Shown here: one piece after another, positions 1-5,390 of the stretch
Layout: each line of letters opens with the position of its first letter
Numbering within the stretch: position 1 is the stretch's first letter
Assembly: GCA_030549955.1 (NCBI GenBank)
Contig: JAUQQI010000056.1
Span: forward strand, 1 to 7,206
Direction of reading: 5' to 3'
DNA: 7,206 nt
Source of the DNA: Chloroflexota bacterium
GTDB taxonomy: Bacteria > Chloroflexota > Dehalococcoidia > JAUQQI01
The notes under the pieces: model-generated
What the model was told of the DNA's origin: nothing
Databases searched by the model: none
What the model saw: only the letters and a program-made list of their open reading frames with translations
Position numbers and translations under genes: made by a program

Positions 1-205
1 GGAAGACGATAAACGTCAGCGCCAGGAAAATGCCCAGCAGGAGGTACAGGTAGCGGTTTTCCAGCAGAACAAAGCCCACAAAGAACCTGAGGTTGAAAAT
101 CTGGTTGACCGCCAGCAGGATCCCGACAGCCGTCAGGACGGCCGTGACGGTCTCCCAGAAGGGACCCAGTTGCCGGTACCGGTCGGTGGCTCCAATCTCA
201 CTCAT
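1..205 (-). CDS. TRAP transporter fused permease subunit, N-terminal fragment
   Basis: This is the beginning of a large inner-membrane permease that continues beyond the left edge; only 68 codons are present. The peptide starts MSEIGATDRYRQLG and then has a hydrophobic segment (about residues 20-36), the stretch NQIFNLRFFVGFVLLENRYL, and a second hydrophobic segment (about 52-68). This pattern is familiar from the N-terminus of fused 4TM/12TM TRAP permeases (DctQ and DctM halves in one chain), which import organic acids using an ion gradient together with a TAXI-type binding protein. The binding-protein gene lies directly upstream on the same strand, 79 bp away, which supports the call. The ATG at 205 is effectively forced: an in-frame TGA lies nine codons upstream with no ATG, GTG or TTG between them. 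No clear Shine-Dalgarno is visible before it, so translation may be weak or depend on the upstream gene. The substrate cannot be read from this fragment. Confidence 0.85.
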   Translation of the reverse strand, partial: MSEIGATDRYRQLGPFWETVTAVLTAVGILLAVNQIFNLRFFVGFVLLENRYLYLLLGIFLALTFIVF

Positions 206-284
206 GGCTCGGCGGTCGACGACGTATACTCACAGAGCCGCCTTAGGCGGCCGGGCCCGCTACCAACCAGGCCCGGCATTTTGA
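206..284 (-). promoter_or_regulatory. Two adjacent hairpins between TRAP binding-protein and permease genes
   Basis: The 79-bp spacer holds two inverted repeats. One has perfect 8-bp arms GCCGGGCC (250-257) and GGCCCGGC (270-277) with a 12-nt loop. The other has 6-bp arms GCCGCC (237-242) and GGCGGC (246-251) with a 3-nt loop, sharing two bases with the first, so the two may be alternatives. In the minus-strand mRNA neither is followed by a U-run, so they do not look like a full intrinsic terminator. My inference is a partial terminator or mRNA-stability element that lets the binding protein be made in excess over the permease, a common arrangement in binding-protein transporter operons. Confidence 0.5.
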
Positions 285-1471
285 TTACCAGAACTTCTCG
301 GTCCAGTAAGGGTCGAAACCGGCCTTCCGCAGTTCCTCGGCCCGGATCTTCATCCAGAAATCGGGGAAGTTTGCCGCCGGAACCTGCTGTTTCTGGGCCT
401 CATCCAGGGCCCGCTCCCAGGCTTTGGCGAGCACCTCCTGGCGCCGGATCAGTTGCTGGTTGTGCTTTTCGTATTCGTCGTTCCAGACGCCCTTCTCTTT
501 GAAGTAACGGACGGCACCCTCATGGTACGGAACCACCCACTTGAACCGCTGGCGGTCGAGGCCGAACCCGTCATTCCCCGGATAGGCGTCTTTATAGAGG
601 GGGAACAGCTCATAAAGCATCCGGGTCATCTGGTAGACAAGCTCGACGTCCTGCCAGGCGTAGGTCGAGATAATCGGATATCCGTAGGTCGCCCCAATAT
701 GGGGGTTCTCGGGCGAAACCGGCGGAGCCCCGATGGTTGCCTCGTTGTACTCAAAATAGGGGGCATACTTCTTCAGGCGCTCCCAGGCGGCCGGGTCTTC
801 CAACGGCTTTGGCATCGCCGCCGGGGTGTACTTGCGGGGCGACGACGCAATCTCGTAGGCCTGGCCCGAGTTCGTGCTCGCAATCGCACAATCAGCCTTG
901 CCTTCAATGACTGCCCGGAGCGAGGCACCCCAGCTCGGGAAATCCACCTTCTGGACATCGTTCCAGGTGAGATTGCCGGCGGCCAGGAAGGCCGTCATGT
1001 TGAGGTTAAGGGCTGGCGCCCCGACCACCCAGGCGATGCGTTTGCCCCTGAGGTCGTAAACGGTCTTGATGCCGACATCGCCGGCGCAGGACGCAACGCC
1101 CGTATTAAAGGCCGACCAGGCTGCACCCAGGATCCTGACCTGCTGTGGGCCCCAATCAGTCGTCGCAAAATCCATGACGCCTTCCTGGGAGAGGAAAACT
1201 GGCGGGCCACGTCATTGCCCCCCGGGATAATCCGCAGGGTGATGCCCTCCTTCTGGGCCATGGCGTTACCGATGGAGAGGGCCTGGCTGTAGCCAGCAGA
1301 ACCCACGTCATAGGCTGTCCAGACAAGGGTCTGCGGCATCGTAAACCGGGTCGCCTGCTGCTCACGAGAAGGGGTTGTCGGGGACGGGACGCAAGCGGCA
1401 ACTAAGAGCGCGCAGCCCAGGATCCCAGCAATCCAGCGGGCCATTCTTCGGCGGCGAACGTCTCCCCACAT
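285..1471 (-). pseudogene. TAXI-family TRAP transporter solute-binding lipoprotein, frameshifted
   Basis: This is the extracytoplasmic binding component of a TRAP importer, split over two reading frames. The first part starts at ATG 1471, with a good GGAGGG (1478-1483) 6 nt upstream. It has a basic N-terminus (RRRRMARW), a hydrophobic stretch and a lipobox LVAAC with Cys27 as the lipidation site. It then reads PQTLVWTAYDVGSAGY and PGGNDVARQF, ending in the wrong frame at about 1195-1198. The second part reads FLSQEGVMDFATTDWGPQQVRILG, then GIKTVYDLRGKRIAWV, and continues to the TAA at 285. These pieces match the order of motifs in TAXI proteins. Restoring one base near the TTTT run would give about 395 residues, close to a full-length lipoprotein of this family. 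No other stop or decay is visible. The ATG at 1175 has AGGAAGG just upstream, but a product from there would lack the signal peptide. The lesion may be a real recent mutation or an assembly error in a homopolymer. The downstream permease gene supports the TRAP assignment. Confidence 0.85.
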
Positions 1472-1477
1472 GGTGGA

Positions 1478-1483
1478 CCCTCC
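1478..1483 (-). promoter_or_regulatory. Shine-Dalgarno of the TAXI binding-protein gene
   Basis: GGAGGG on the minus strand lies 6 nt before the ATG at 1471. It decides the start: an in-frame ATG at 1513 would add 14 polar residues ahead of the lipoprotein signal and would put the start codon where the promoter's -10 lies. Confidence 0.75.
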
Positions 1484-1504
1484 GCAGTCAGCAGTGTCGC
1501 TAGG

Positions 1505-1533
1505 ATTTACCATACCTGATTCCGGGATGTCAA
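1505..1533 (-). promoter_or_regulatory. Candidate sigma70-type promoter for the TRAP transporter operon
   Basis: Read on the minus strand, a perfect TTGACA (1528-1533) is followed after 17 nt by GTAAAT (1505-1510), a weak -10 (3 of 6 matches). Transcription would begin near 1498, leaving a leader of about 25-30 nt before the ATG at 1471. The perfect -35 and its position just upstream of the gene make it plausible. The weak -10 may mean an activator is needed, or that the assignment is wrong. Confidence 0.5.
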
Positions 1534-1563
1534 TTTCATAGCCGGCGAATAGACCGGGCCTTT

Positions 1564-1583
1564 CGGTTGGTGGTCCGCAACCG
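1564..1583. repeat. Weak inverted repeat downstream of the 1600-2520 gene
   Basis: The arms CGGTTG (1564-1569) and CAACCG (1578-1583) flank an 8-nt loop in the short gap after the stop codon at 1600. No T-tract follows in either direction, so it is at best a poor terminator for the gene whose stop is at 1600. Confidence 0.3.
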
Positions 1584-1599
1584 TCGTCGACCTTAACGA

Positions 1600-2520
1600 T
1601 TACTGGGCTGGCAAGCTGATCTGAACCGGCTGGCCGTAATCCCGGAACCGCAGGCTCATCGTCCAGAGCTCGGTTCCTTCCTGGCCCGGCTGAGAGACCC
1701 GGATATCTAGCCGCTGGGGCAGATTGCCGGCCGGGTCAACCCAGACCTCGGCGGCAATATCGAGCCGGTCGAAAATGGGCCCAACCCCCGGCTCCTGCGC
1801 CAGGATCCTCGCCGTGTCGGGCTTAAAGGCAAAATGCCGCAGCCGCCGGCCCCCGACGGTCTCCAAACCCAGGTCCCGGACCGCCGTCGGATTCTGCAAA
1901 TAGAGAACGGCCAGATACGGCGAGCCCCCTTTGCCGGGCGCCCCGAAGGCCGGGGTGCACTCCGGCGGCGAGAAGGTGCCCTTCGGGCTCTGGCACCGCA
2001 GCTCCCGGCCAACTTTATAGAACCCAAAGAAGGAGTCATACTGGCCGGTCAGGACTGACTTAAACCGATCCGGCCGGGCAATCGCGCCCCGGCCGGAAAG
2101 CTCGACGGTGAAAAGCTGGCCGGTCGATGTAAACGCGTAGGTGCCGGTGATATCGAACTGGACGAAGGCAGCCGCCGTGAAGGCTGAGACAGCCGCGGCT
2201 AAGCCCTGCCCGGCGGAAGGCGGAGTAGGCGTTCGGGCCGGCGTTGGGGAAGCCGGTGGGGTGGTCGCCCCCGGGGTCGCGGTTGGAGCCGGCCGCACCA
2301 GCCAGAGCGGCCCCTGACTCGAAAAGAGGGCACCCCAGGCCCCCAGGCCGAGCAGGATGCCGAACAGGAGGACCAGGGCGACCAGAACGGCGCTGCGGCC
2401 TAGCTGTTCACCCAGGGGTAGGGCGGATCCTCGGGCACGATGGCCCGGGTGGGTAGCAGGCCGGCCTCTTTTGAGACGTCGCCCCCGTTGGCCACGAGGA
2501 CGTCGCCGGGATTTGACCAT
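1600..2520 (-). CDS. Membrane-anchored extracytoplasmic protein of unknown function, LolA/LppX-like flavour
   Basis: I do not recognise a named family. From the ATG at 2520 the product is 306 residues. It has a very basic N-terminal tail (residues 1-31, rich in Arg and Lys), one strong transmembrane helix (about 43-66), a Pro/Thr linker typical of exported proteins (about 77-106), and then a 200-residue domain rich in alternating beta-strand patterns. Examples are QFDITGTYAF, TVELSGRGAIARPDRFKS, AAEVWVDPAGNLPQRLDIRVS and the ending LRFRDYGQPVQISLPAQ. The rhythm of amphipathic strands with a 'VDP.G.P.R' turn resembles LppX/LolA-type lipoprotein-carrier folds, but this is only an impression. 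Two Cys (about 176 and 188) could form a disulfide outside the cell. The start is uncertain: the first 40 or so codons overlap the amidase gene out of frame and have looser codon usage there. A start in frame after that gene's stop would have to be non-standard, because the next GTG is beyond the membrane helix. An upstream ATG at 2562 is also in frame. Confidence 0.7.
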   Translation of the reverse strand: MVKSRRRPRGQRGRRLKRGRPATHPGHRARGSALPLGEQLGRSAVLVALVLLFGILLGLGAWGALFSSQGPLWLVRPAPTATPGATTPPASPTPARTPTPPSAGQGLAAAVSAFTAAAFVQFDITGTYAFTSTGQLFTVELSGRGAIARPDRFKSVLTGQYDSFFGFYKVGRELRCQSPKGTFSPPECTPAFGAPGKGGSPYLAVLYLQNPTAVRDLGLETVGGRRLRHFAFKPDTARILAQEPGVGPIFDRLDIAAEVWVDPAGNLPQRLDIRVSQPGQEGTELWTMSLRFRDYGQPVQISLPAQ

Positions 2521-4220
2521 GGGGTCTTCACTTTCCAGTACTGTAATACGGCCCGCTGGCACCGGACCACCGCTACCGGGCCGTAATCGGCGTAGGACAT
2601 TGGCAGCCCGAAGTACAGGATCGGGTCACTCTCCGCAAAGTATCGCGCCTTGAGGGCGGGGTTGTTATCGAGCATGCTCAGATGCCGCCGGACCACCTCA
2701 CCCCACGGCAGGCCCGTGTCGGGGGACGTGTCGAAGGGCCGGGGAACATTGCGATAGGTTTCAAGCCAGCCGTCCTTACCGGCATCATGAAGCAGGTCGA
2801 AAACGTTGACAAAATAGACCCGGCCCACCTCCGGCCGCCACTGGAAGATGACCCGCTGGAACGCCTGGCAGATGAAGCCGTTCCAGCTGAAGCGGCGGGA
2901 AACCGGGTAGCCCACGGCCTGGACCCCGCCCAGTCGCCGAAACTCGTCCCAGAAGCGGATGCCGTCGGCATTGGTCACCGAGTAACCGGTGCCCCCCGCC
3001 CCACCCCGGCCGTTCGTCTGGGTGAAAAAGTGCCCACCCGGAATATCGTAATCCGGGGGCCGAACCGGAAGGCGCCGGACGAAGTCGGCCGTCTCGCCCC
3101 GCACGGCGTCCATCTGCCGGTAAAAGGCCGTCCCGTTGCACAGGGTTCCGCCGTTGCGCCAGGGCACCGGCACGTTCGGCGGCTGGCAGTCCCGGTGGGC
3201 GGCGATATTCGGCAGGTCCTTGTCGACAAAGGGCCCCCGGCCGGTCGGGTCAATCTGCCAGGCCCCGAGCTTCCAGGCAAGGACCTTATCGAGGCCGAGC
3301 CGGGCATCGCTTGGGGGCGCCTGACCCTCGTAGTTGCCGAGGACCGCGATGCCAACGCTGGCCGGGTTGTAATCCGGCCCCATATTGCCGTTCGCATCAG
3401 GCCCGTAGGCAGCATGCCCGCCCTGCACCCCGGCCCCGCCCCAGCGACCCTCGTAGACGTTTCCCTGCTGGTCGACCAGGTAGTTATAGCCGATGTCGCC
3501 CCAGCCGAGCACTTTAGCGTGATAATAGTAAATCGCCCGGACGGTCGCCGCCGGGTTCAGGTCGCCGTTGCGGGTAACGGTGTGGTGGATAATCGCCTTT
3601 TTAATCACGTGGTACTGCCGGGGCCAGATTTCCTGGCCCTTCTCGTCAAACCGCAGCCGCTCGTCGGCCCCCCACTCGGCCCGGGAGATAATCCGCTGGC
3701 CCGGGGCGTCCAGGGGAGCCATCAGGCCAACCTTGCCGTTAACGATATCTTTGGTGCTCGGGCCCGGCCCGGAATCGATCAGTTCGAAGTTGAGCACGTC
3801 GGTGTCGAACCCCTCGCCCAGGCCGAGCTTGAACCGCAGGTACCGGGCATCTCCGGTAACAATGAGCTCGCCGTACTCGCCGGCGGTCGGCCCGTGGGCG
3901 CCGATGACCACGTCGTACCAGGGGGACCAGTTCGAGCCGTCCCGACTCACCTGGACGGCGAGCCACCGGACCCGCCCCTTCCAGAAGGCCCCGACGGCGT
4001 CAAAGGTCCGGTCAGCTCGGTAAACCTCGGAGATGTACTCGGACTGACTCAGAATCGAAAGCCCCCGGGCCGCAGCCCGGGCCCGCAGGTCTTTAACCGT
4101 AACCCGGCTTGACCGGACTTCGGTAATCGGGGGATTCTCGGCGTGGGCTAGGCCGCCGAGGCCGACGGCCAGTCCGCTCCCCACCGCTAGACGCAGAAAG
4201 TCGCGTCTTGAAAGACCCAT
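2400..4220 (-). CDS. Tat-exported peptidoglycan-recognition / N-acetylmuramoyl-L-alanine amidase_2-type protein
   Basis: The 606-residue product begins with a clear twin-arginine signal (SRRDFLRL, residues 4-11), a hydrophobic core and a probable AHA cleavage site (about 25-27), so it is exported folded. Residues 30-150 look like a beta-sandwich sensor or adhesion module (VRWLAVQVSRDGSNWSPWYDV, ARYLRFKLGL). Residues 174-380 are a PGRP/amidase_2 domain: IISRAEWGAD, KKAIIHHTVT (His212/213), GDIGYNYLVDQQGNVYEGR, SVGIAVLGNYEG and NIAAHRDC (His342). These enzymes are zinc-dependent and cut the bond between N-acetylmuramic acid and the peptide stem. The third zinc ligand is normally a Cys eight residues after the second His. 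Here that spot is not Cys, and Cys361 in LCNGTAFY is the better match after an insertion. Residues about 395-600 form a duplicated module that I associate with Chloroflexota secreted proteins. Translation could begin at ATG 4220 (preferred, AGAGAGG just upstream) or at the adjacent GTG 4223. The wall substrate is inferred from the family. Confidence 0.88.
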   Translation of the reverse strand: MGLSRRDFLRLAVGSGLAVGLGGLAHAENPPITEVRSSRVTVKDLRARAAARGLSILSQSEYISEVYRADRTFDAVGAFWKGRVRWLAVQVSRDGSNWSPWYDVVIGAHGPTAGEYGELIVTGDARYLRFKLGLGEGFDTDVLNFELIDSGPGPSTKDIVNGKVGLMAPLDAPGQRIISRAEWGADERLRFDEKGQEIWPRQYHVIKKAIIHHTVTRNGDLNPAATVRAIYYYHAKVLGWGDIGYNYLVDQQGNVYEGRWGGAGVQGGHAAYGPDANGNMGPDYNPASVGIAVLGNYEGQAPPSDARLGLDKVLAWKLGAWQIDPTGRGPFVDKDLPNIAAHRDCQPPNVPVPWRNGGTLCNGTAFYRQMDAVRGETADFVRRLPVRPPDYDIPGGHFFTQTNGRGGAGGTGYSVTNADGIRFWDEFRRLGGVQAVGYPVSRRFSWNGFICQAFQRVIFQWRPEVGRVYFVNVFDLLHDAGKDGWLETYRNVPRPFDTSPDTGLPWGEVVRRHLSMLDNNPALKARYFAESDPILYFGLPMSYADYGPVAVVRCQRAVLQYWKVKTPWSNPGDVLVANGGDVSKEAGLLPTRAIVPEDPPYPWVNS

Positions 4221-4261
4221 CACCTCTCTGGTTACCAGATGTTCAGGGGGAAGACAAGGGG

Positions 4262-4288
4262 CTTATCCACCGCCGGCTGGTGGATAAG
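4262..4288 (-). terminator. Perfect 10-bp hairpin between cyclodeaminase and amidase genes
   Basis: The arms CTTATCCACC (4262-4271) and GGTGGATAAG (4279-4288) pair perfectly around a 7-nt loop (GCCGGCT), 4 nt after the stop of the minus-strand cyclodeaminase gene. In the minus-strand RNA the stem is followed by CCCCTTGTCTTCCCC, which is pyrimidine-rich but not a proper U-run. It is probably a weak or factor-assisted terminator, or an attenuator or processing site ahead of the amidase gene. Each arm also contains TTATCCAC, close to a DnaA-box core. Confidence 0.55.
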
Positions 4289-4292
4289 GCCG

Positions 4293-5246
4293 TTAGAGGT
4301 CGATTTCCCGGCCGATGCCCTTTTCCCGGGCGCGCCCGTAGACGGCCCCGGCGGCTGCTACGTCCCAGATAGCCAGCCCATGGGACTCGAAAAGGGTGAT
4401 CTGGTCGGCCGACTGTCGGCCCGGGTGAAGCCCGGCCACGACCTGACCGAGCTCGTAGATTGCCTCCCAGCTTATAAGTCCCCGCTCGATGGGCCCGAGC
4501 AGGTCGCCGGATTCGATTCGGGCCTGGTCCTTCGAGTCGACGAAGACCAGGTCGGCCCGTCTTACAGCCTCGTCGTCCAGCTCCCGCCGCAGGAGGCTGT
4601 TACTGCCGGCGGCGTTGATGTGCATGCCCGGCCGGAGCCACTCGCCGAGAAGGACCGGCTCCCGACTGGTCGTAATCGTAACCACGATATCCGCATCCTT
4701 AACTGCCTCCAGGGCCGACTCAACGGCCTCGACCCGGACGCCGAGGCGTTCGGCCATCCGGGCGGCGAACGCCGACCGGCGCTCGGGGGTCCGGCTGTAG
4801 ACCCGCACCAGGTTAATAGGCCGGACCTGGCAGATGGCTTCGACCTGGCTTTCGGCCTGCCAGCCGGCCCCAATGACGCCCAGGACCGAGGCGTCCGGCC
4901 GGGCCAGGTATCTGGTGGCCACGCCGCTGGCCGCCCCGGTCCGGAGCTGTCCGAGTTTATCGGCCTGCATCACGGCCAGCAGCCGGCCATCGTCGGCGCT
5001 GTAAAGCATGAAAATAAACTTCGACCCGGACCGGAACGTGGTATAAGCCTTGAATCCCAGCAGGCCGCTTGGCAGAATGGCCCCGCTCATGATATGCAGC
5101 ATGCCCCGGGGCGTTCGGACCCGGCGGCGGGATTCGTTAATGGCCAGGCCGAGCCCCTGAGCCTTAAAGGCAGCCTCGACGGCCTCGAGGGCCGCCGCCA
5201 TCGGCAAAAGTTCGGCGACTTCGTCTTCGGTCAGAAAGAGGGCCAA
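4293..5246 (-). CDS. Ornithine cyclodeaminase / mu-crystallin family NAD(P)-dependent enzyme
   Basis: The 317-residue product has the usual family length and order. An N-terminal substrate half contains GFKAYTTF (Lys66, the conserved active-site lysine region) and KLGQLRTGAASGVATRYLA (Arg102-Thr-Gly). A Rossmann fold follows with the nucleotide-binding turn GVIGAGWQAESQ (about 123-134), VRVYSRTPERR, DADIVVTITTS and INAAGSNS. After these come VFVDSKDQARIESGDL and the C-terminal helix TLFESHGLAIWDVAAAGAVYGRA. The family includes ornithine cyclodeaminase (ornithine to proline plus ammonia), L-alanine dehydrogenase of the archaeal type, ketimine/imine reductases and enzymes making unusual amino acids, so the substrate cannot be assigned from sequence alone. 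The start is TTG, supported by GGGGAGG (5254-5260) 7 nt upstream. The gene faces away from mgtE and has a consensus -10 (TATAAT) about 40 bp before its start. A strong hairpin follows its stop, so it may be a single-gene transcript with some read-through to the amidase gene. Confidence 0.9.
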   Translation of the reverse strand: MALFLTEDEVAELLPMAAALEAVEAAFKAQGLGLAINESRRRVRTPRGMLHIMSGAILPSGLLGFKAYTTFRSGSKFIFMLYSADDGRLLAVMQADKLGQLRTGAASGVATRYLARPDASVLGVIGAGWQAESQVEAICQVRPINLVRVYSRTPERRSAFAARMAERLGVRVEAVESALEAVKDADIVVTITTSREPVLLGEWLRPGMHINAAGSNSLLRRELDDEAVRRADLVFVDSKDQARIESGDLLGPIERGLISWEAIYELGQVVAGLHPGRQSADQITLFESHGLAIWDVAAAGAVYGRAREKGIGREIDL

Positions 5247-5253
5247 GGTCGTA

Positions 5254-5260
5254 CCTCCCC
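5254..5260 (-). promoter_or_regulatory. Shine-Dalgarno deciding the TTG start of the cyclodeaminase gene
   Basis: GGGGAGG on the minus strand lies 7 nt before TTG 5246. Its strength and spacing, and the well-formed family N-terminus (ALFLTEDEVAELL) directly after, select the TTG over downstream ATGs. Confidence 0.75.
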
Positions 5261-5265
5261 GGAGT

Positions 5266-5295
5266 TTGCGCGCGGCAGTTGCCGTACATTATAAC
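5266..5295 (+). promoter_or_regulatory. Candidate mgtE promoter sharing its -10 core with the divergent promoter
   Basis: On the plus strand TATAAC (5290-5295, 5 of 6 matches) is preceded after 18 nt by TTGCGC (5266-5271, weak). The -10 overlaps the minus-strand TATAAT by four bases because the core TTATAA is palindromic. If used, the mgtE leader would be about 88 nt, too short for a typical M-box Mg2+ riboswitch. Confidence 0.35.
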
Positions 5296-5313
5296 CTAAG
5301 TGGTTTTATCCAC
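5288..5313 (-). promoter_or_regulatory. Cyclodeaminase promoter -10 with an overlapping inverted repeat
   Basis: On the minus strand TATAAT (5288-5293) is a perfect -10, placing transcription start near 5281 with a leader of about 35 nt. No good -35 is present at 16-18 nt upstream. Instead the -35/spacer zone holds the inverted repeat GTGG-ATAAAA-CCAC (5300-5313). An inverted repeat there is a natural place for a regulator to bind, either as repressor or as an activator compensating for the poor -35. An 8-bp palindrome CGTTAACG (5316-5323) lies just upstream. The regulatory role is inferred. Confidence 0.5.
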
Positions 5314-5375
5314 GCCGTTAACGACGCCCAAAAAGCCCCCAGACCGAATAAACCGGGCCGCGTTGCCGGCCACCC

Positions 5376-5381
5376 GGAGAG
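5376..5381 (+). promoter_or_regulatory. Shine-Dalgarno of mgtE deciding its GTG start
   Basis: GGAGAG lies 9 nt before GTG 5391. The family N-terminus begins directly after this codon, so the GTG is preferred to later in-frame starts. Confidence 0.65.
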
Positions 5382-5390
5382 AATTCGCCC

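Noticed and set aside
1190..1200. Programmed -1 frameshifting in the TRAP binding protein
   Set aside because: The site (CAG TTT TCC) does not form a canonical slippery heptamer, and this family is not known to use recoding. A plain indel is simpler.
453..1292. Plus-strand open frame (279 codons) antisense to the TRAP binding protein
   Set aside because: It is a shadow of the real gene. It crosses the frameshift site without any sign of protein-level conservation and has no good ribosome-binding site.
2682..4112. Long plus-strand open frame (476 codons) antisense to the amidase gene
   Set aside because: The product is Pro/Val/Gly/Arg-rich without recognisable motifs. The frame stays open because the amidase gene, with strong G/C third-position bias, rarely uses the codons (TTA, CTA, TCA) that would be stops on the other strand.
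4239..5294. Plus-strand open frame (351 codons) antisense to the cyclodeaminase gene
   Set aside because: It is a codon-bias shadow. It has no family motifs, while the opposite strand encodes a complete conserved enzyme.
4262..5314. Replication origin, suggested by DnaA-box-like sequences
   Set aside because: There are only three non-coding near-matches spread over 1 kb, none a perfect TTATCCACA, with no AT-rich unwinding region and no dnaA or dnaN neighbours.
5296..5390. Mg2+-sensing M-box riboswitch in front of mgtE
   Set aside because: The available leader is under about 100 nt, and I see none of the paired-element architecture expected of an M-box.
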